DNA from: Georgenia satyanarayanai
GTDB taxonomy: Bacteria; Actinomycetota; Actinomycetes; Actinomycetales; Actinomycetaceae
NCBI RefSeq assembly: GCF_900116375.1
Contig: NZ_UETB01000013.1
Coordinates: 1 to 64,000 of the forward strand
Length of the DNA: 64,000 nt
Direction of reading: 5' to 3'
Part shown: one piece after another, positions 9,714 to 21,739 of the stretch
How the letters are laid out: every line of letters starts with the position of its first letter
How positions within the stretch are numbered: the first letter of the stretch is position 1
Made by a program: the position numbers and the translations under genes
The notes under the pieces: model-generated
The model's input: only the letters and a program-made list of their open reading frames with translations
Databases searched by the model: none
Told to the model about the DNA's origin: nothing

Positions 9714-10760
9714 TCATGCGGCTCCCACAGGCTGGGGCTCCGCGGGGGTCTGCGGGGCGGTCCGGCGGCCGCGGCGCATGCGTGACTGGTTCGCCGCGAA
9801 GGCGACGGCGGCGATGATGATGACGCCCTGGATCGTGGGGTTGAGCGTCGAGGGCATGTCGAGCTGGACGAGCAGGCGCTCGAGGAGCTGGTAGGTCAGC
9901 GCACCGGCGATCGCCCCGACGATCCACCCGCGGCCACCGCCGAGGAGCACGCCACCGAGGACGACGGCGGTGATCGCGGTGAACTCCATGCCCTGACCGA
10001 CCTGCGCGGTGACGCCGGCGAACCCGCCGACGAGGATGCCCGCCACCGTCGCGAAGAGGGCCGAGAGGACGAACGCGCCGGTGCGCACGACCCAGACGCG
10101 GCCGCCGGCGAAGGCGGCGGCGGTGTCGTTGTCGCCCGTGGCGACGAGCACGCGCCCGTAGGAGGACCGCATGAGGAGGATCCCGACGACCGCGAGCGCC
10201 ACCATGATGAGGAGCGCGTAGGGCAGCTGGCGCAGCACGGGCATGTCGATGCCCATGCGGCCCCACTGGCGGAAGCTCTCCGAGAGGGCACCGGTGGGCG
10301 CGCCGCCGGTCCACAGCCGGATGGCGCCGTAGAGGACGAGCATCGTGCCCAGCGTCGTGATGAAGGAGGGCACCCGCAGCAGCGTGGTGACGAGGCCGTT
10401 GACGAGGCCCACGAGCAGTCCGAACCCGATCATCAGCGCGATGACCGGCCAGGTCCGGTCCTCCTCGCCGTTGATGAGCTTGGCGGCGATGACCACCTGC
10501 GCACCGACGAGGCTGCCAACCGAGAGGTCGAACTCGCCGGAGACGATGACGAAGTACTGCCCGATCGCGAGGACGACGAGCGGCGCCGCGTTGCGCAGGA
10601 AGGCCATGAGCGACGGCGGCTCGTAGAACCCGGGGTTGAGGACGAGCATGACCGCGATGAGGGTGGCCAGCACGACGAGCACCGGACCGCTGCCGTTCTG
10701 GCGCAACGCCGTGAGGACGGAGGGCCGCGCAGGACGCGCAGCCTCGGTACGGGTGCTCAT
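9714..10760 (-). CDS. Sugar ABC transporter permease (RbsC-like)
   Basis: 348 residues, BPD_transp_2/RbsC family, with about 9-10 hydrophobic segments. The conserved stretch GEFDLSVGSLVGAQVV is the typical CUT2 permease signature, and a second one (ITAVVLGGVLLGGGRG) sits near the C-terminus. Start ATG 10760 overlaps the stop of the upstream permease by four bases (ATGA), indicating translational coupling; the frame continues upstream but only as out-of-frame shadow of that gene. It should form a heterodimeric channel with its neighbour, energised by the ATPase at 11839-13341. Confidence 0.9.
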   Translation of the reverse strand: MSTRTEAARPARPSVLTALRQNGSGPVLVVLATLIAVMLVLNPGFYEPPSLMAFLRNAAPLVVLAIGQYFVIVSGEFDLSVGSLVGAQVVIAAKLINGEEDRTWPVIALMIGFGLLVGLVNGLVTTLLRVPSFITTLGTMLVLYGAIRLWTGGAPTGALSESFRQWGRMGIDMPVLRQLPYALLIMVALAVVGILLMRSSYGRVLVATGDNDTAAAFAGGRVWVVRTGAFVLSALFATVAGILVGGFAGVTAQVGQGMEFTAITAVVLGGVLLGGGRGWIVGAIAGALTYQLLERLLVQLDMPSTLNPTIQGVIIIAAVAFAANQSRMRRGRRTAPQTPAEPQPVGAA

Positions 10761-11842
10761 GAGCCGCCCCCTTCGGTCGCCGGAGCCGGTCTCGCGCGTC
10801 GGGACGCCGCGTCCCGGAACCGCGCTCTGGCCTTCTTCGGGTCGATCTGGCGGCGGGCGTACAGCGCCACGGCCGCGATGATGATGGTGCCGCGCAGGAC
10901 GTCGCGGAAGAACGGGTTGATCTGCAGGCTGTTGAAGAGGCTGTCGAGGACACCGAGGATGAGGACGGCGGCGATCGTGCCGCCGATCCCGCCCCGTCCG
11001 CCGAGCAGGAGCGTGCCACCGAGGACGACGGCGGCGATGGAGTCGAGGTCGTAGCCGGAGCCGTAGATCTGGGCTCCGACGCCCGTGCTGAAGCGCGCGG
11101 CGAGGAGCAGGCCGGCCAGCCCCGCCATGGTCGAGCACAGGACGTGCGCGACGACGAGGGTGCGGTCGGTGCGGATGCCGGAGAGCCGAGCGACGTCGAT
11201 GTTGCCACCGACGGCGAACATGCTGTGGCCCAGCCGGGTGCGGTGGAGCATGAGGACACCGAGGCCGGCGATGACGAGCATGATGACCGCCGAGAGCGGC
11301 AGCACCCCGATGCGCGTGTAGCCGAAGCCCTGGAAGGACGCGGGGACCGAGCCGGACGGGCCGGGGTAGCGGGTGTCGAGGAACCCCTTGATGATGAGTC
11401 CCGAGCCGAGCGTCGTGATGAAGGCGTGGACGCCGAGCTTGGTCGTGACGATGCCGTTGAACAGACCGACGGCGGCCGAGACGCCCAGCGCCGCCGCGAC
11501 GCCGAGCAGCACGCGGGACTCGTCACCGTCCATGACGACGGCGGCGACGAGGCTGCTCAGGGCGGCCACGTAGCCGACCGACAGGTCCAGGGAGCGGCAC
11601 AAGATGACGAGGGTCTGCCCGATGGCGATGAAGCCGAGCAGGCTGGAGCGGGTGAGGATGTCGATGACCGAGCCGCCGCTGAAGAGGTTGTCCCCCCGCA
11701 TCGCGAGGAGCACCCCGGCGACGACGAGGAGGATCAGCAGGGCGACGTAGATGAGCGGCACCGAGCGCAGCGGCGAGCGCCGCGTGGGAGCGGTGCCGGC
11801 GGGGCTGCTCGGGGCGGTGACCTCTGGGGTGGCGGTCATCAT
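10757..11842 (-). CDS. Sugar ABC transporter permease (RbsC-like)
   Basis: 361 residues, RbsC family, about 9-10 membrane segments. Signatures are SLDLSVGYVAALSSLVAAV near residue 105 and AAVVLGGTLLLGGRGG near 270. Two adjacent ATG codons (11842 and 11839) are possible starts; GGAGGAGA lies 5-8 nt upstream of the first. It overlaps the ATPase stop and the next permease start, so the three membrane-complex genes are tightly coupled. The C-terminus is Arg-rich and cytoplasmic. Having two different permeases is the usual pattern for a heterodimeric CUT2 importer. Confidence 0.9.
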   Translation of the reverse strand: MMTATPEVTAPSSPAGTAPTRRSPLRSVPLIYVALLILLVVAGVLLAMRGDNLFSGGSVIDILTRSSLLGFIAIGQTLVILCRSLDLSVGYVAALSSLVAAVVMDGDESRVLLGVAAALGVSAAVGLFNGIVTTKLGVHAFITTLGSGLIIKGFLDTRYPGPSGSVPASFQGFGYTRIGVLPLSAVIMLVIAGLGVLMLHRTRLGHSMFAVGGNIDVARLSGIRTDRTLVVAHVLCSTMAGLAGLLLAARFSTGVGAQIYGSGYDLDSIAAVVLGGTLLLGGRGGIGGTIAAVLILGVLDSLFNSLQINPFFRDVLRGTIIIAAVALYARRQIDPKKARARFRDAASRRARPAPATEGGGS

Positions 11843-13341
11843 GCGCTCTCCTCCAACGCGTCGTGGCGGGTGGCGAGGGCCATGACGGCCTCCTCGTCGC
11901 TGCCGCCGGGCAGCTCGCCGCTGATCTCACCGTCGTGCAGCACGATGATCCGGTCGGCCATGCCGATGACCTCCGGCAGCTCGGAGGAGATGAGGACGAT
12001 GGCCACGCCCTCGGCGGCGAGGTCGCGCATGAGCTCGTAGACGGCCCGCTTCGCCCCGACGTCGATGCCTCGGGTGGGCTCGTCCATGACGATGACGCCG
12101 GGGTCGGTGACGAGCCACTTGGCCAGGACGACCTTCTGCTGGTTGCCGCCCGAGAGGAAGCGGACCTCGTGGCTGCCGCTGCGGGCAGCGAGCTCGAGGG
12201 AGGAGAGGATCTCGGGGATGCGGCGGGCACCGCGGCCGGCCCGGCGGGGCGAGACGGCGTCGAGCACGAGCCGGGCGTTGGCGGCGACGGACTGGTTGAG
12301 GGCCAGGCCCTCGGCCTTGCGGTCCTCGGTGACCAGGGCCAGTCCCGAGCGCACCGCCTCGCGAGGTGACCGCGGGTCCACGCGCTTCCCGTCGACGTAC
12401 ACCTCACCGGTGCGGAAGCGCTCGACGCCGAACAGGCCGTGGGCGATCTCGGTGCGCCCGCTGCCCTGGAGGCCGGCGAGGGCGACGATCTCCCCGGCGC
12501 GGACCTCGAAGCTGATGTCGCGGACCATGTGGTTGCCCACGCCCCGCACGGCCAGGCGGACGTCACCCGTTCGGGTGCCCTCCCGCGGCTGGGGGAACAG
12601 GGCGCTGATCGAGCGGCCGACCATCTTCCGGACGAGCTCGTCGGAGGTGATGCCCGCGGTGTCGACCGTGTCGACGAGGCTGCCGTCCTTGAGGATGGTG
12701 ATCCGGTCGCACAGGTCGAAGATCTCCTTGAGCCGGTGCGAGACGTACAGGACGGCGACGCCGCGCTCCTGCAGGCGGCGCACGAGGCGGTAGAGCAGCT
12801 CGACCTCGTGGTCGGCGAGCGCCGCGGTGGGCTCGTCCATGGAGATGATCCGGGCGTCGAAGGACATCGCCTTGACGATCTCGACGACCTGCTGCTCGGC
12901 GACGGACAGCGCGCGAACCTTGACGTCCGGGGCGATGGTGTCCACGCCGAGGGTCGCGAGGAGGTCGGCGGTGTCGCGGACCATCTGGGCGCGGTCGACG
13001 AGGCCACGTCGGCGCGGCTCGCGACCGAGGTAGACGTTCTCGGCCACCGTCCGCTCGGGCAGGAGGTTGAACTCCTGGAAGACGGTCGTGACACCGGCGG
13101 CCTGGGCCTCGAGCGGGTGGGCGAAGGAGACGGGCGCGCCGTCGAGCTCGATGGTGCCGCTGTCGGCGGGCTGGACGCCGGCGAGGATCTTCATGAGCGT
13201 CGACTTGCCCGCGCCGTTCTCCCCGACGAGCGCGTGGACCTCTCCGGCGCGGACCTCGAGGTCGATGCCGGTGAGCACCTGGACGCCGAAGAAGGACTTG
13301 GTGATGCCGCTCATCCGGAGCAGCGGGGCGGCTGCGCTCAC
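11839..13341 (-). CDS. Sugar ABC transporter ATP-binding protein with two ABC domains
   Basis: 500 residues, RbsA/XylG/MglA type with tandem ATPase domains. First half: Walker A GENGAGKST and a variant signature LSVAEQQVVEI, then MDEPTAAL. Second half: degenerate Walker A GLQGSGRTEI, signature LSGGNQQKVVLAKW and Walker B VIVMDEPTRGIDVG. I chose the GTG at 13341 (VSAAAPLLRMSGITK), which overlaps the oxidoreductase stop as GTGA; an internal ATG (MSGITK) is the alternative. Conserved domains begin a few residues later, so nothing is lost either way. It powers the two RbsC-like permeases encoded downstream. Confidence 0.93.
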   Translation of the reverse strand: MSAAAPLLRMSGITKSFFGVQVLTGIDLEVRAGEVHALVGENGAGKSTLMKILAGVQPADSGTIELDGAPVSFAHPLEAQAAGVTTVFQEFNLLPERTVAENVYLGREPRRRGLVDRAQMVRDTADLLATLGVDTIAPDVKVRALSVAEQQVVEIVKAMSFDARIISMDEPTAALADHEVELLYRLVRRLQERGVAVLYVSHRLKEIFDLCDRITILKDGSLVDTVDTAGITSDELVRKMVGRSISALFPQPREGTRTGDVRLAVRGVGNHMVRDISFEVRAGEIVALAGLQGSGRTEIAHGLFGVERFRTGEVYVDGKRVDPRSPREAVRSGLALVTEDRKAEGLALNQSVAANARLVLDAVSPRRAGRGARRIPEILSSLELAARSGSHEVRFLSGGNQQKVVLAKWLVTDPGVIVMDEPTRGIDVGAKRAVYELMRDLAAEGVAIVLISSELPEVIGMADRIIVLHDGEISGELPGGSDEEAVMALATRHDALEESA

Positions 13342-14471
13342 GGCGCGACCTCCACCCAGGTGCGGGAGGCGGCGGAACGGACGACGGCGTCGGCCAGCCG
13401 CGTGGCGCGCAGCCCGTCCGCGAAGGTCGGCAGCCCGTCGACCGGTTGGCCGGCGATGGTGCGAGCGGTGTCGGCGACGAAGCTGGCGAAGCACTCCTGG
13501 TAGCCCTGCGGGTGCCCGGCCGGGACGCCGGCGTACTGGGCGGCGGGTGCGGAGAGGGTGTCGGGGTCACGGACCAGCAGGCGGGAGCCGTCGCGGGCGC
13601 CGAGCCACAGCTTCTCCGACTCCTCCTGGTCGAAGGCGACGGTCGAGGTGGCGCCGGAGACCTCGAGGAACAGCCGGTTCTTCCGGCCGGGGGAGACCTG
13701 GGAGATCGTGGCCGTGCCGACGACCCCCGCCGCGGTCTCGAACTGGAGCGCGACGAGGTCCTCGGTGTCGACCGCGGACCGGTCGGCGCCCCGCTCGGCG
13801 TTGACGGTGGCGCTGCGTGCGCTGACGGCCGTGATCCGGTCCCCCGTGACGAACTCGAGGAGGTCGCACCAGTGGGAGCCGATGTCACCGAAGGCTCGGG
13901 TGGCACCGCCGAGGCGGGCGTCGACACGCCAGTTGTCGTCCTCCGGGCCGGAGAGCCAGTCCTGCAGGTAGGAGCCGTGGGCGAGGACGATGCGGCCGAG
14001 CTCGCCGCGCCGGACCCTCTCGCGGGCCTCGCGGACCATGGGGTGGAAGCGGTAGACGAAGGGCACGGCGCCGACGAGGCCGGCCGTCTCCGCCGCCTCG
14101 TGCATCTGCGCGGCGTCCCCCGGGGTGGTTGCGAGCGGCTTCTCGCACACGACGTGCTTGCCCGCGCCGAGCGCGCGCATGGTCAGCTCGTGGTGCAGGT
14201 GGTTGGGCGTGCAGACGTGGATGACGTCGACGTCCTCTGAGGCGAGCAGCTCGTCGACGTCCGTGAACAGGCGGGTGGCGAGGAGCTCGTCGGCGGCCCG
14301 GGCCGAGCGGTCCTCACTGCTCGCGACCACCCCCACGACCTCTCCGCCGTTCACCCGGACGGCGCGCGCGTGCACGCCCCCCATGAACCCGGCACCGACG
14401 ATTCCTGCGCGATAGCTGCCAGCGTCGGCAGCCTCGCGCTTACGGTCAACTGTGACCCCCATAACAGGCAT
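13338..14471 (-). CDS. Gfo/Idh/MocA family NAD(P)-dependent oxidoreductase
   Basis: 377 residues. N-terminal Rossmann fold with GAGFMGGVHA at about 24-33, the EKP motif in GKHVVCEKPLATT, and DIGSHWCDL in the C-terminal domain, where the His is usually catalytic. Family members oxidise C-OH groups of sugars, inositols or glycosides with NAD(P)+. It is the first gene of the sugar operon. ATG 14471 lies exactly six bases after a TACGGT -10 box, implying a leaderless transcript starting at this ATG; an ATG at 14462 and longer upstream starts are less likely. With a TIM-barrel isomerase and a DUF1080 protein in the same operon, a 3-keto-sugar route is a reasonable inference. Confidence 0.9.
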   Translation of the reverse strand: MPVMGVTVDRKREAADAGSYRAGIVGAGFMGGVHARAVRVNGGEVVGVVASSEDRSARAADELLATRLFTDVDELLASEDVDVIHVCTPNHLHHELTMRALGAGKHVVCEKPLATTPGDAAQMHEAAETAGLVGAVPFVYRFHPMVREARERVRRGELGRIVLAHGSYLQDWLSGPEDDNWRVDARLGGATRAFGDIGSHWCDLLEFVTGDRITAVSARSATVNAERGADRSAVDTEDLVALQFETAAGVVGTATISQVSPGRKNRLFLEVSGATSTVAFDQEESEKLWLGARDGSRLLVRDPDTLSAPAAQYAGVPAGHPQGYQECFASFVADTARTIAGQPVDGLPTFADGLRATRLADAVVRSAASRTWVEVAP

Positions 14472-14477
14472 GTTCGC

Positions 14478-14507
14478 ACCGTATGGAGGACTTACGTCGC
14501 TTGTCAA
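14478..14507 (-). promoter_or_regulatory. Promoter of sugar operon (TTGACA-N18-TACGGT)
   Basis: A consensus -35 TTGACA (14507-14502), 18-bp spacer and TACGGT (14483-14478), with six bases to ATG 14471. The predicted transcription start coincides with the start codon, so the mRNA should be leaderless. It is the only strong promoter seen for the seven-gene operon. Confidence 0.7.
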
Positions 14508-14509
14508 GC
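14499..14509. promoter_or_regulatory. Operator-like palindrome over -35 box
   Basis: GCTTG-T-CAAGC is an 11-bp inverted repeat centred on the -35 hexamer of the sugar operon promoter, well placed for a repressor. It does not match the GAAAGCGCTTTC palindrome used at 56 and 62 kb, so a different regulator would be expected. No regulator gene lies in this operon within the window. Confidence 0.35.
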
Positions 14510-14689
14510 AAAAGCCGCCATGTGTGGCTCCGACATGTGGATACAGGTAGGCCGGACAGTCGGCAGGCCACCAGCGCGCACGGACGAGGCAGTTTCGGGG
14601 CAGCGCTCAACGACCGCGCGCGCGAGCCGATCATCCGGAGGAAGGGGCCGCCCGACCCGGGTTGCCGCCCTCCAACCTCGGGAGTGCCT

Positions 14690-16285
14690 GTGTACCGACG
14701 TCTCGTCCGGACCGCCGTCGTCACCCTCGCCGCGCTCGGGCTGGCCACCGCCGGTGCCGTCGCACCGGCGTCGGCCGACTCGACAGGCGGCTCCGGCGGG
14801 CCGCGCAGCAACCGGCTCGACGTGCCCTTCACCTCGAGCGGGTACACGTCGAGCTATCACCTCTTCGCCGCGGGCCTGGACTGGTCGCGGCCCGTGGGGC
14901 TGCTCGTCTACACCGACGGTTCCGGCGGCCTGGGGCTGGACGAGCCCAACAGCGACTTCCTCCTCGACGCGGACGGCAGCAAGGGCCTGGTCGCCGTGGC
15001 ACGGAAGCACAACATGCTCCTCCTGACACCGGAGGCGCCGGGGCCGGACTGCGACGACTCCGACAACTGCTGGTACGACGTCGCCCACGCGCCTGGCAAG
15101 GCGCGCTGGTCCTCCGACCTCGTGGCGCGGGTGAAGGCGCAGTACGACATCGATCTGGACCGCGTGGTCATCGGTGGCTACTCCTCCGGCGCGCAGTGGA
15201 CCACCCGCTTCTTCCTGCCCGCCCACGGCGAGGCCCACTCCGTCGACCTCGCCATCGCCATCGCCTACGGCGGGGGGCCGGTGGGCACCCCACGCTTCTC
15301 GTCCAGGTACAAGGCCTCGACCGTCGTGTCCTTCGACACGGGCACCGCGGACGAGGACGGGTACTCGGCCAAGCCGTGGGGTGCCCGCGGCGGGTACAGC
15401 TGGTACACGCGCGCCGGTTTCATCACCGACGCCACGTGGCCCGCGCGCGAGGACCACTACCGCTGGGGCCAGTTCGCCGGCATCGTCGACCGGGAGATCA
15501 CCCAGCACCTGGGCCGCGGGAGCCGCCCGAGCGCGGCGCCGGCGCGCCCGATCCCGGCCGAGGACGGCAGCAGCACCCGGGACATCGTCGACGGCGGGAT
15601 CGGCGGGACGGGCAACGTCTACCACCTGGCCGACACCTTCTCGGGCAGTGCGAGGTACGTCTTCCAGTACGGCAACACCGGCGGCCGCAGCTACGTGGGC
15701 GACTGGGACGGCGACGGTCGCGACTCCATCGCCTACCGGGCGGGCAAGACCTTCTACATCCGCGACAGCGCCAGCGCCGGCGCCCCCACGCAGGCGATCG
15801 ACTACGGCCGCGCCGGGGACGCCGTGTACGTGGGTGACTGGGACGGCGACGGCGTCGACACCTTCGCCGTCCGCCGCGGCAAGACCTACCACGTGAAGAA
15901 CTCCGTCCAGGGCGGGGACGCGGACCACGTCGTCCACTACGGCCGGAACCAGGACACCATCCTCGTCGGGGACTGGGACGGCGACGGCCGCGACACCCTC
16001 GCCGTGCGCCGCGAGAAGATCTACCACCTGAAGAACGCCATCCGCGGTGGCGACGCCGACCACGTCGTCACCTACGGCCGGCCCGACGACGACGTGTACG
16101 TCGGCGACTGGGACGGCGACAACCGCGACTCACTCACCGTGCGGCGCGAGCGCACCTACTACGTGAAGAACGCGATCCGCGGCGGCGACGCGGACGTTGT
16201 GCTCAAGTACGGCCGCGACGAGGACACCACGCTCGTCGGTGACTGGAACGGCGACGGCAAGGACACCCTCGGCATCCGCCGCTGA
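14690..16285 (+). CDS. Secreted alpha/beta-hydrolase (PHB-depolymerase/esterase-like) with C-terminal VGDWDGDG repeats
   Basis: 531 residues. I start at GTG 14690, five bases after GGAG; a GTG two codons earlier is possible. Signal peptide about 1-33 (APASADS). The hydrolase domain spans about 40-290, with nucleophile elbow GYSSG (Ser about 165) inside a VVIGGYSSGAQWTTRF segment, as in LpqC/PHB-depolymerase-like esterases. The C-terminal 230 residues are about five to six repeats of the form YVGDWDGDG.D..AVRRG..YHVKN...GGDAD.VV.YGR, whose DxDGD loops suggest a calcium-binding FG-GAP/VCBS-like propeller. The protein ends abruptly at GIRR. The same module ends the giant protein at the left edge and the phosphoesterase next door. 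It is transcribed away from the sugar operon. Confidence 0.85.
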   Translation: MYRRLVRTAVVTLAALGLATAGAVAPASADSTGGSGGPRSNRLDVPFTSSGYTSSYHLFAAGLDWSRPVGLLVYTDGSGGLGLDEPNSDFLLDADGSKGLVAVARKHNMLLLTPEAPGPDCDDSDNCWYDVAHAPGKARWSSDLVARVKAQYDIDLDRVVIGGYSSGAQWTTRFFLPAHGEAHSVDLAIAIAYGGGPVGTPRFSSRYKASTVVSFDTGTADEDGYSAKPWGARGGYSWYTRAGFITDATWPAREDHYRWGQFAGIVDREITQHLGRGSRPSAAPARPIPAEDGSSTRDIVDGGIGGTGNVYHLADTFSGSARYVFQYGNTGGRSYVGDWDGDGRDSIAYRAGKTFYIRDSASAGAPTQAIDYGRAGDAVYVGDWDGDGVDTFAVRRGKTYHVKNSVQGGDADHVVHYGRNQDTILVGDWDGDGRDTLAVRREKIYHLKNAIRGGDADHVVTYGRPDDDVYVGDWDGDNRDSLTVRRERTYYVKNAIRGGDADVVLKYGRDEDTTLVGDWNGDGKDTLGIRR

Positions 16286-16300
16286 GACGGCCGCCGACGC

Positions 16301-16334
16301 GAGGCCCCCGCCAGGCTCAGCCTGCGGGGGCCTC
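16301..16334 (+). terminator. Hairpin terminator after esterase gene
   Basis: Inverted repeat with arms GAGGCCCCCG and CGGGGGCCTC, extended by an inner AGGCT/AGCCT pair, 16 bp past the esterase stop. No T-run follows, as is common in high-GC genomes. Confidence 0.75.
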
Positions 16335-16366
16335 CGTCCGCGCCGCCGGACGCCCGAGGAGAACGA

Positions 16367-16405
16367 GAACGGCCCCAGCGGGCTCTCGCCGTGCTGGGGC
16401 CGTTC
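16367..16405 (-). terminator. Hairpin terminator after tRNA-Arg
   Basis: Perfect 13-bp stem (GAACGGCCCCAGC and its complement) 22 bp downstream of the leftward tRNA gene. It also faces the esterase gene and could stop both strands. Confidence 0.7.
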
Positions 16406-16426
16406 TGATCGCTGTCTCAAACGATG

Positions 16427-16499
16427 TGCGCCCGGAGGGACTCGAACCCCCAACCTTCTGATCCGTAGTCAGATGCTCTATCCATTGAGCTACGGGCGC
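16427..16499 (-). tRNA. tRNA-Arg (anticodon ACG)
   Basis: 73-nt cloverleaf: acceptor GCGCCCG paired with CGGGCGC, discriminator A, anticodon loop CTACGGA (anticodon ACG, read as ICG), and T-loop GGTTCGAGTCC. CCA is not encoded. It reads CGN Arg codons, common in this GC-rich genome. Confidence 0.95.
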
Positions 16500-16608
16500 A
16501 TGACCCCGCAGGGCCGAGAACGAGCATAGCCGCCCGACGCCGCCGGTGAAAATCCCAGGGCCCGTCCGGGGCCGTGACTTCCACCACGCGGCTACCGTCC
16601 CGCCCACA

Positions 16609-16649
16609 CCGACAGCTGGATCCCGCACCGGGCAGGACCCAGCTGTCGG
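16609..16649 (-). terminator. Hairpin with CCGACAGCTG arms after phosphoesterase gene
   Basis: Arms CCGACAGCTGGATCC and GGACCCAGCTGTCGG (one mismatch), 17 bp past the stop of the leftward phosphoesterase gene. The arm shares the core of the dispersed GACAGCTGAGTTGTTCC repeat seen at 29.9 and 51.2 kb. Confidence 0.7.
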
Positions 16650-16665
16650 CGCACGGAGGTGCTTG

Positions 16666-20976
<4,311 letters not shown>

Positions 20977-20998
20977 GACGTCCTTTCGGTCGTGAGCC

Positions 20999-21063
20999 GG
21001 GCAGGCGTGTGCCTGCCCAGCGGCATGCTCGCGTGGCGAGGCGACGTCCGGGCGTCTGCCCGG
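20999..21063. other. Two short GC hairpins between phosphoesterase and MarR genes
   Basis: GGGCAGGC-GTGT-GCCTGCCC (20999-21018) and CCGGGC-GTCT-GCCCGG (21048-21063) lie in the 130-bp gap upstream of the phosphoesterase gene. They may structure its 5' leader or help end the leftward MarR transcript. No promoter hexamers stand out. Confidence 0.4.
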
Positions 21064-21089
21064 CAACGCCCCGGTGAACAGTGCGGGTC

Positions 21090-21105
21090 GGGGCGGGCTC
21101 GCCCC
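21090..21105 (-). terminator. Small hairpin right after MarR gene
   Basis: GGGGCG-GGCT-CGCCCC begins two bases beyond the MarR stop codon. Short but GC-tight; a possible terminator or 3' stabiliser for the regulator mRNA. Confidence 0.4.
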
Positions 21106-21106
21106 G

Positions 21107-21607
21107 TCAGTGGGCAGCGCCGGACGGTGGACGCCACCCGTCGTCGTCGCGGACGGATCGCATGATCCGCCGGCTGATCTCGCGCAGCTGTCGGGTCTGG
21201 GCCTGCGTCAGCGGCTCGAGAACCAGTCGACGCACCGTGGACTCGTGCCCCGGGGTGGCGTCGTCGACCGTCTGCACCCCGAGGTCGGTGAGGGTGGCCA
21301 GGGTGTAACGCCCGTCCGTGGGGTCGGTGGTGCGTCGGAGCCACCCCTTGGACTCCAGGCGGGTGGCCGCGCGCGACAGACGGGACAGCGTGCTGTTGGC
21401 GTAGCTCGCCAGCACGCTCATCCGCAGCGTGCGGTCCGGGGCGCTCGCGAGCGCGTACATCACGCCGTACTCGAAGTGCGTGAGGCCGGCGTCGCGCTGC
21501 AGCCCGGTGTCGAGGGCCGTTGGCAGCCACTCCAGGACCGTCGCGAGAGCCGCCCACGTCTCGAGGTCCTCACCACTGAGCGCGTGGGGGTCGCTGGGCT
21601 CCGGCAT
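21107..21607 (-). CDS. MarR-family transcriptional regulator
   Basis: 166 residues with a winged-helix MarR core: helix-turn-helix around MSVLASYANSTLSRLSRAATRLESKGW, and the wing with DPTDGRYTLATLT. Start ATG 21607 is preferred because TACGCT stands six bases upstream, the pattern of leaderless genes seen elsewhere here; a TTG at 21646 would add 13 residues without a ribosome site. It is divergent from the SDR gene at 21740. An 18-bp inverted repeat in the shared gap is the obvious operator, so this regulator probably represses itself and the SDR until it binds a small aromatic or other ligand. Confidence 0.87.
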   Translation of the reverse strand: MPEPSDPHALSGEDLETWAALATVLEWLPTALDTGLQRDAGLTHFEYGVMYALASAPDRTLRMSVLASYANSTLSRLSRAATRLESKGWLRRTTDPTDGRYTLATLTDLGVQTVDDATPGHESTVRRLVLEPLTQAQTRQLREISRRIMRSVRDDDGWRPPSGAAH

Positions 21608-21652
21608 GGCAGCAGCGTACGTGGACCGGGACGCCAACGACACCAAGATCGC

Positions 21653-21682
21653 TTGACTGGGAAAGCCATGCCTCCGTACCTT
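21653..21682 (+). promoter_or_regulatory. Promoter of SDR gene (TTGACT-N18-TACCTT)
   Basis: Good hexamers with 18-bp spacing; the predicted start near 21689 falls inside the MarR-type operator and leaves a leader of about 50 nt to the ribosome site GAGGAGA. Confidence 0.55.
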
Positions 21683-21683
21683 T

Positions 21684-21701
21684 CACTTGCTTGCGCAAGT
21701 G
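21684..21701. promoter_or_regulatory. MarR-type operator
   Basis: CACTTGC-TTGC-GCAAGTG is a perfect 7+4+7 inverted repeat in the MarR/SDR divergent gap, overlapping the expected SDR transcription start. Size and TTGC/GCAA core fit known MarR sites. Confidence 0.6.
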
Positions 21702-21739
21702 ATGCTCACCAGCCGACACCCAGTGATTGCCGAGGAGAC

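Noticed and set aside
14521-14545. CATGT...ACATG inverted repeat upstream of the esterase gene
   Set aside because: Only five-base arms; expected by chance in a region this size.
21460-21669. Small minus-strand frame starting after GGAGG at 21669
   Set aside because: The ribosome-like GGAGG is only one base from the ATG, and the frame is out of phase with the MarR gene; the product has no sensible features.
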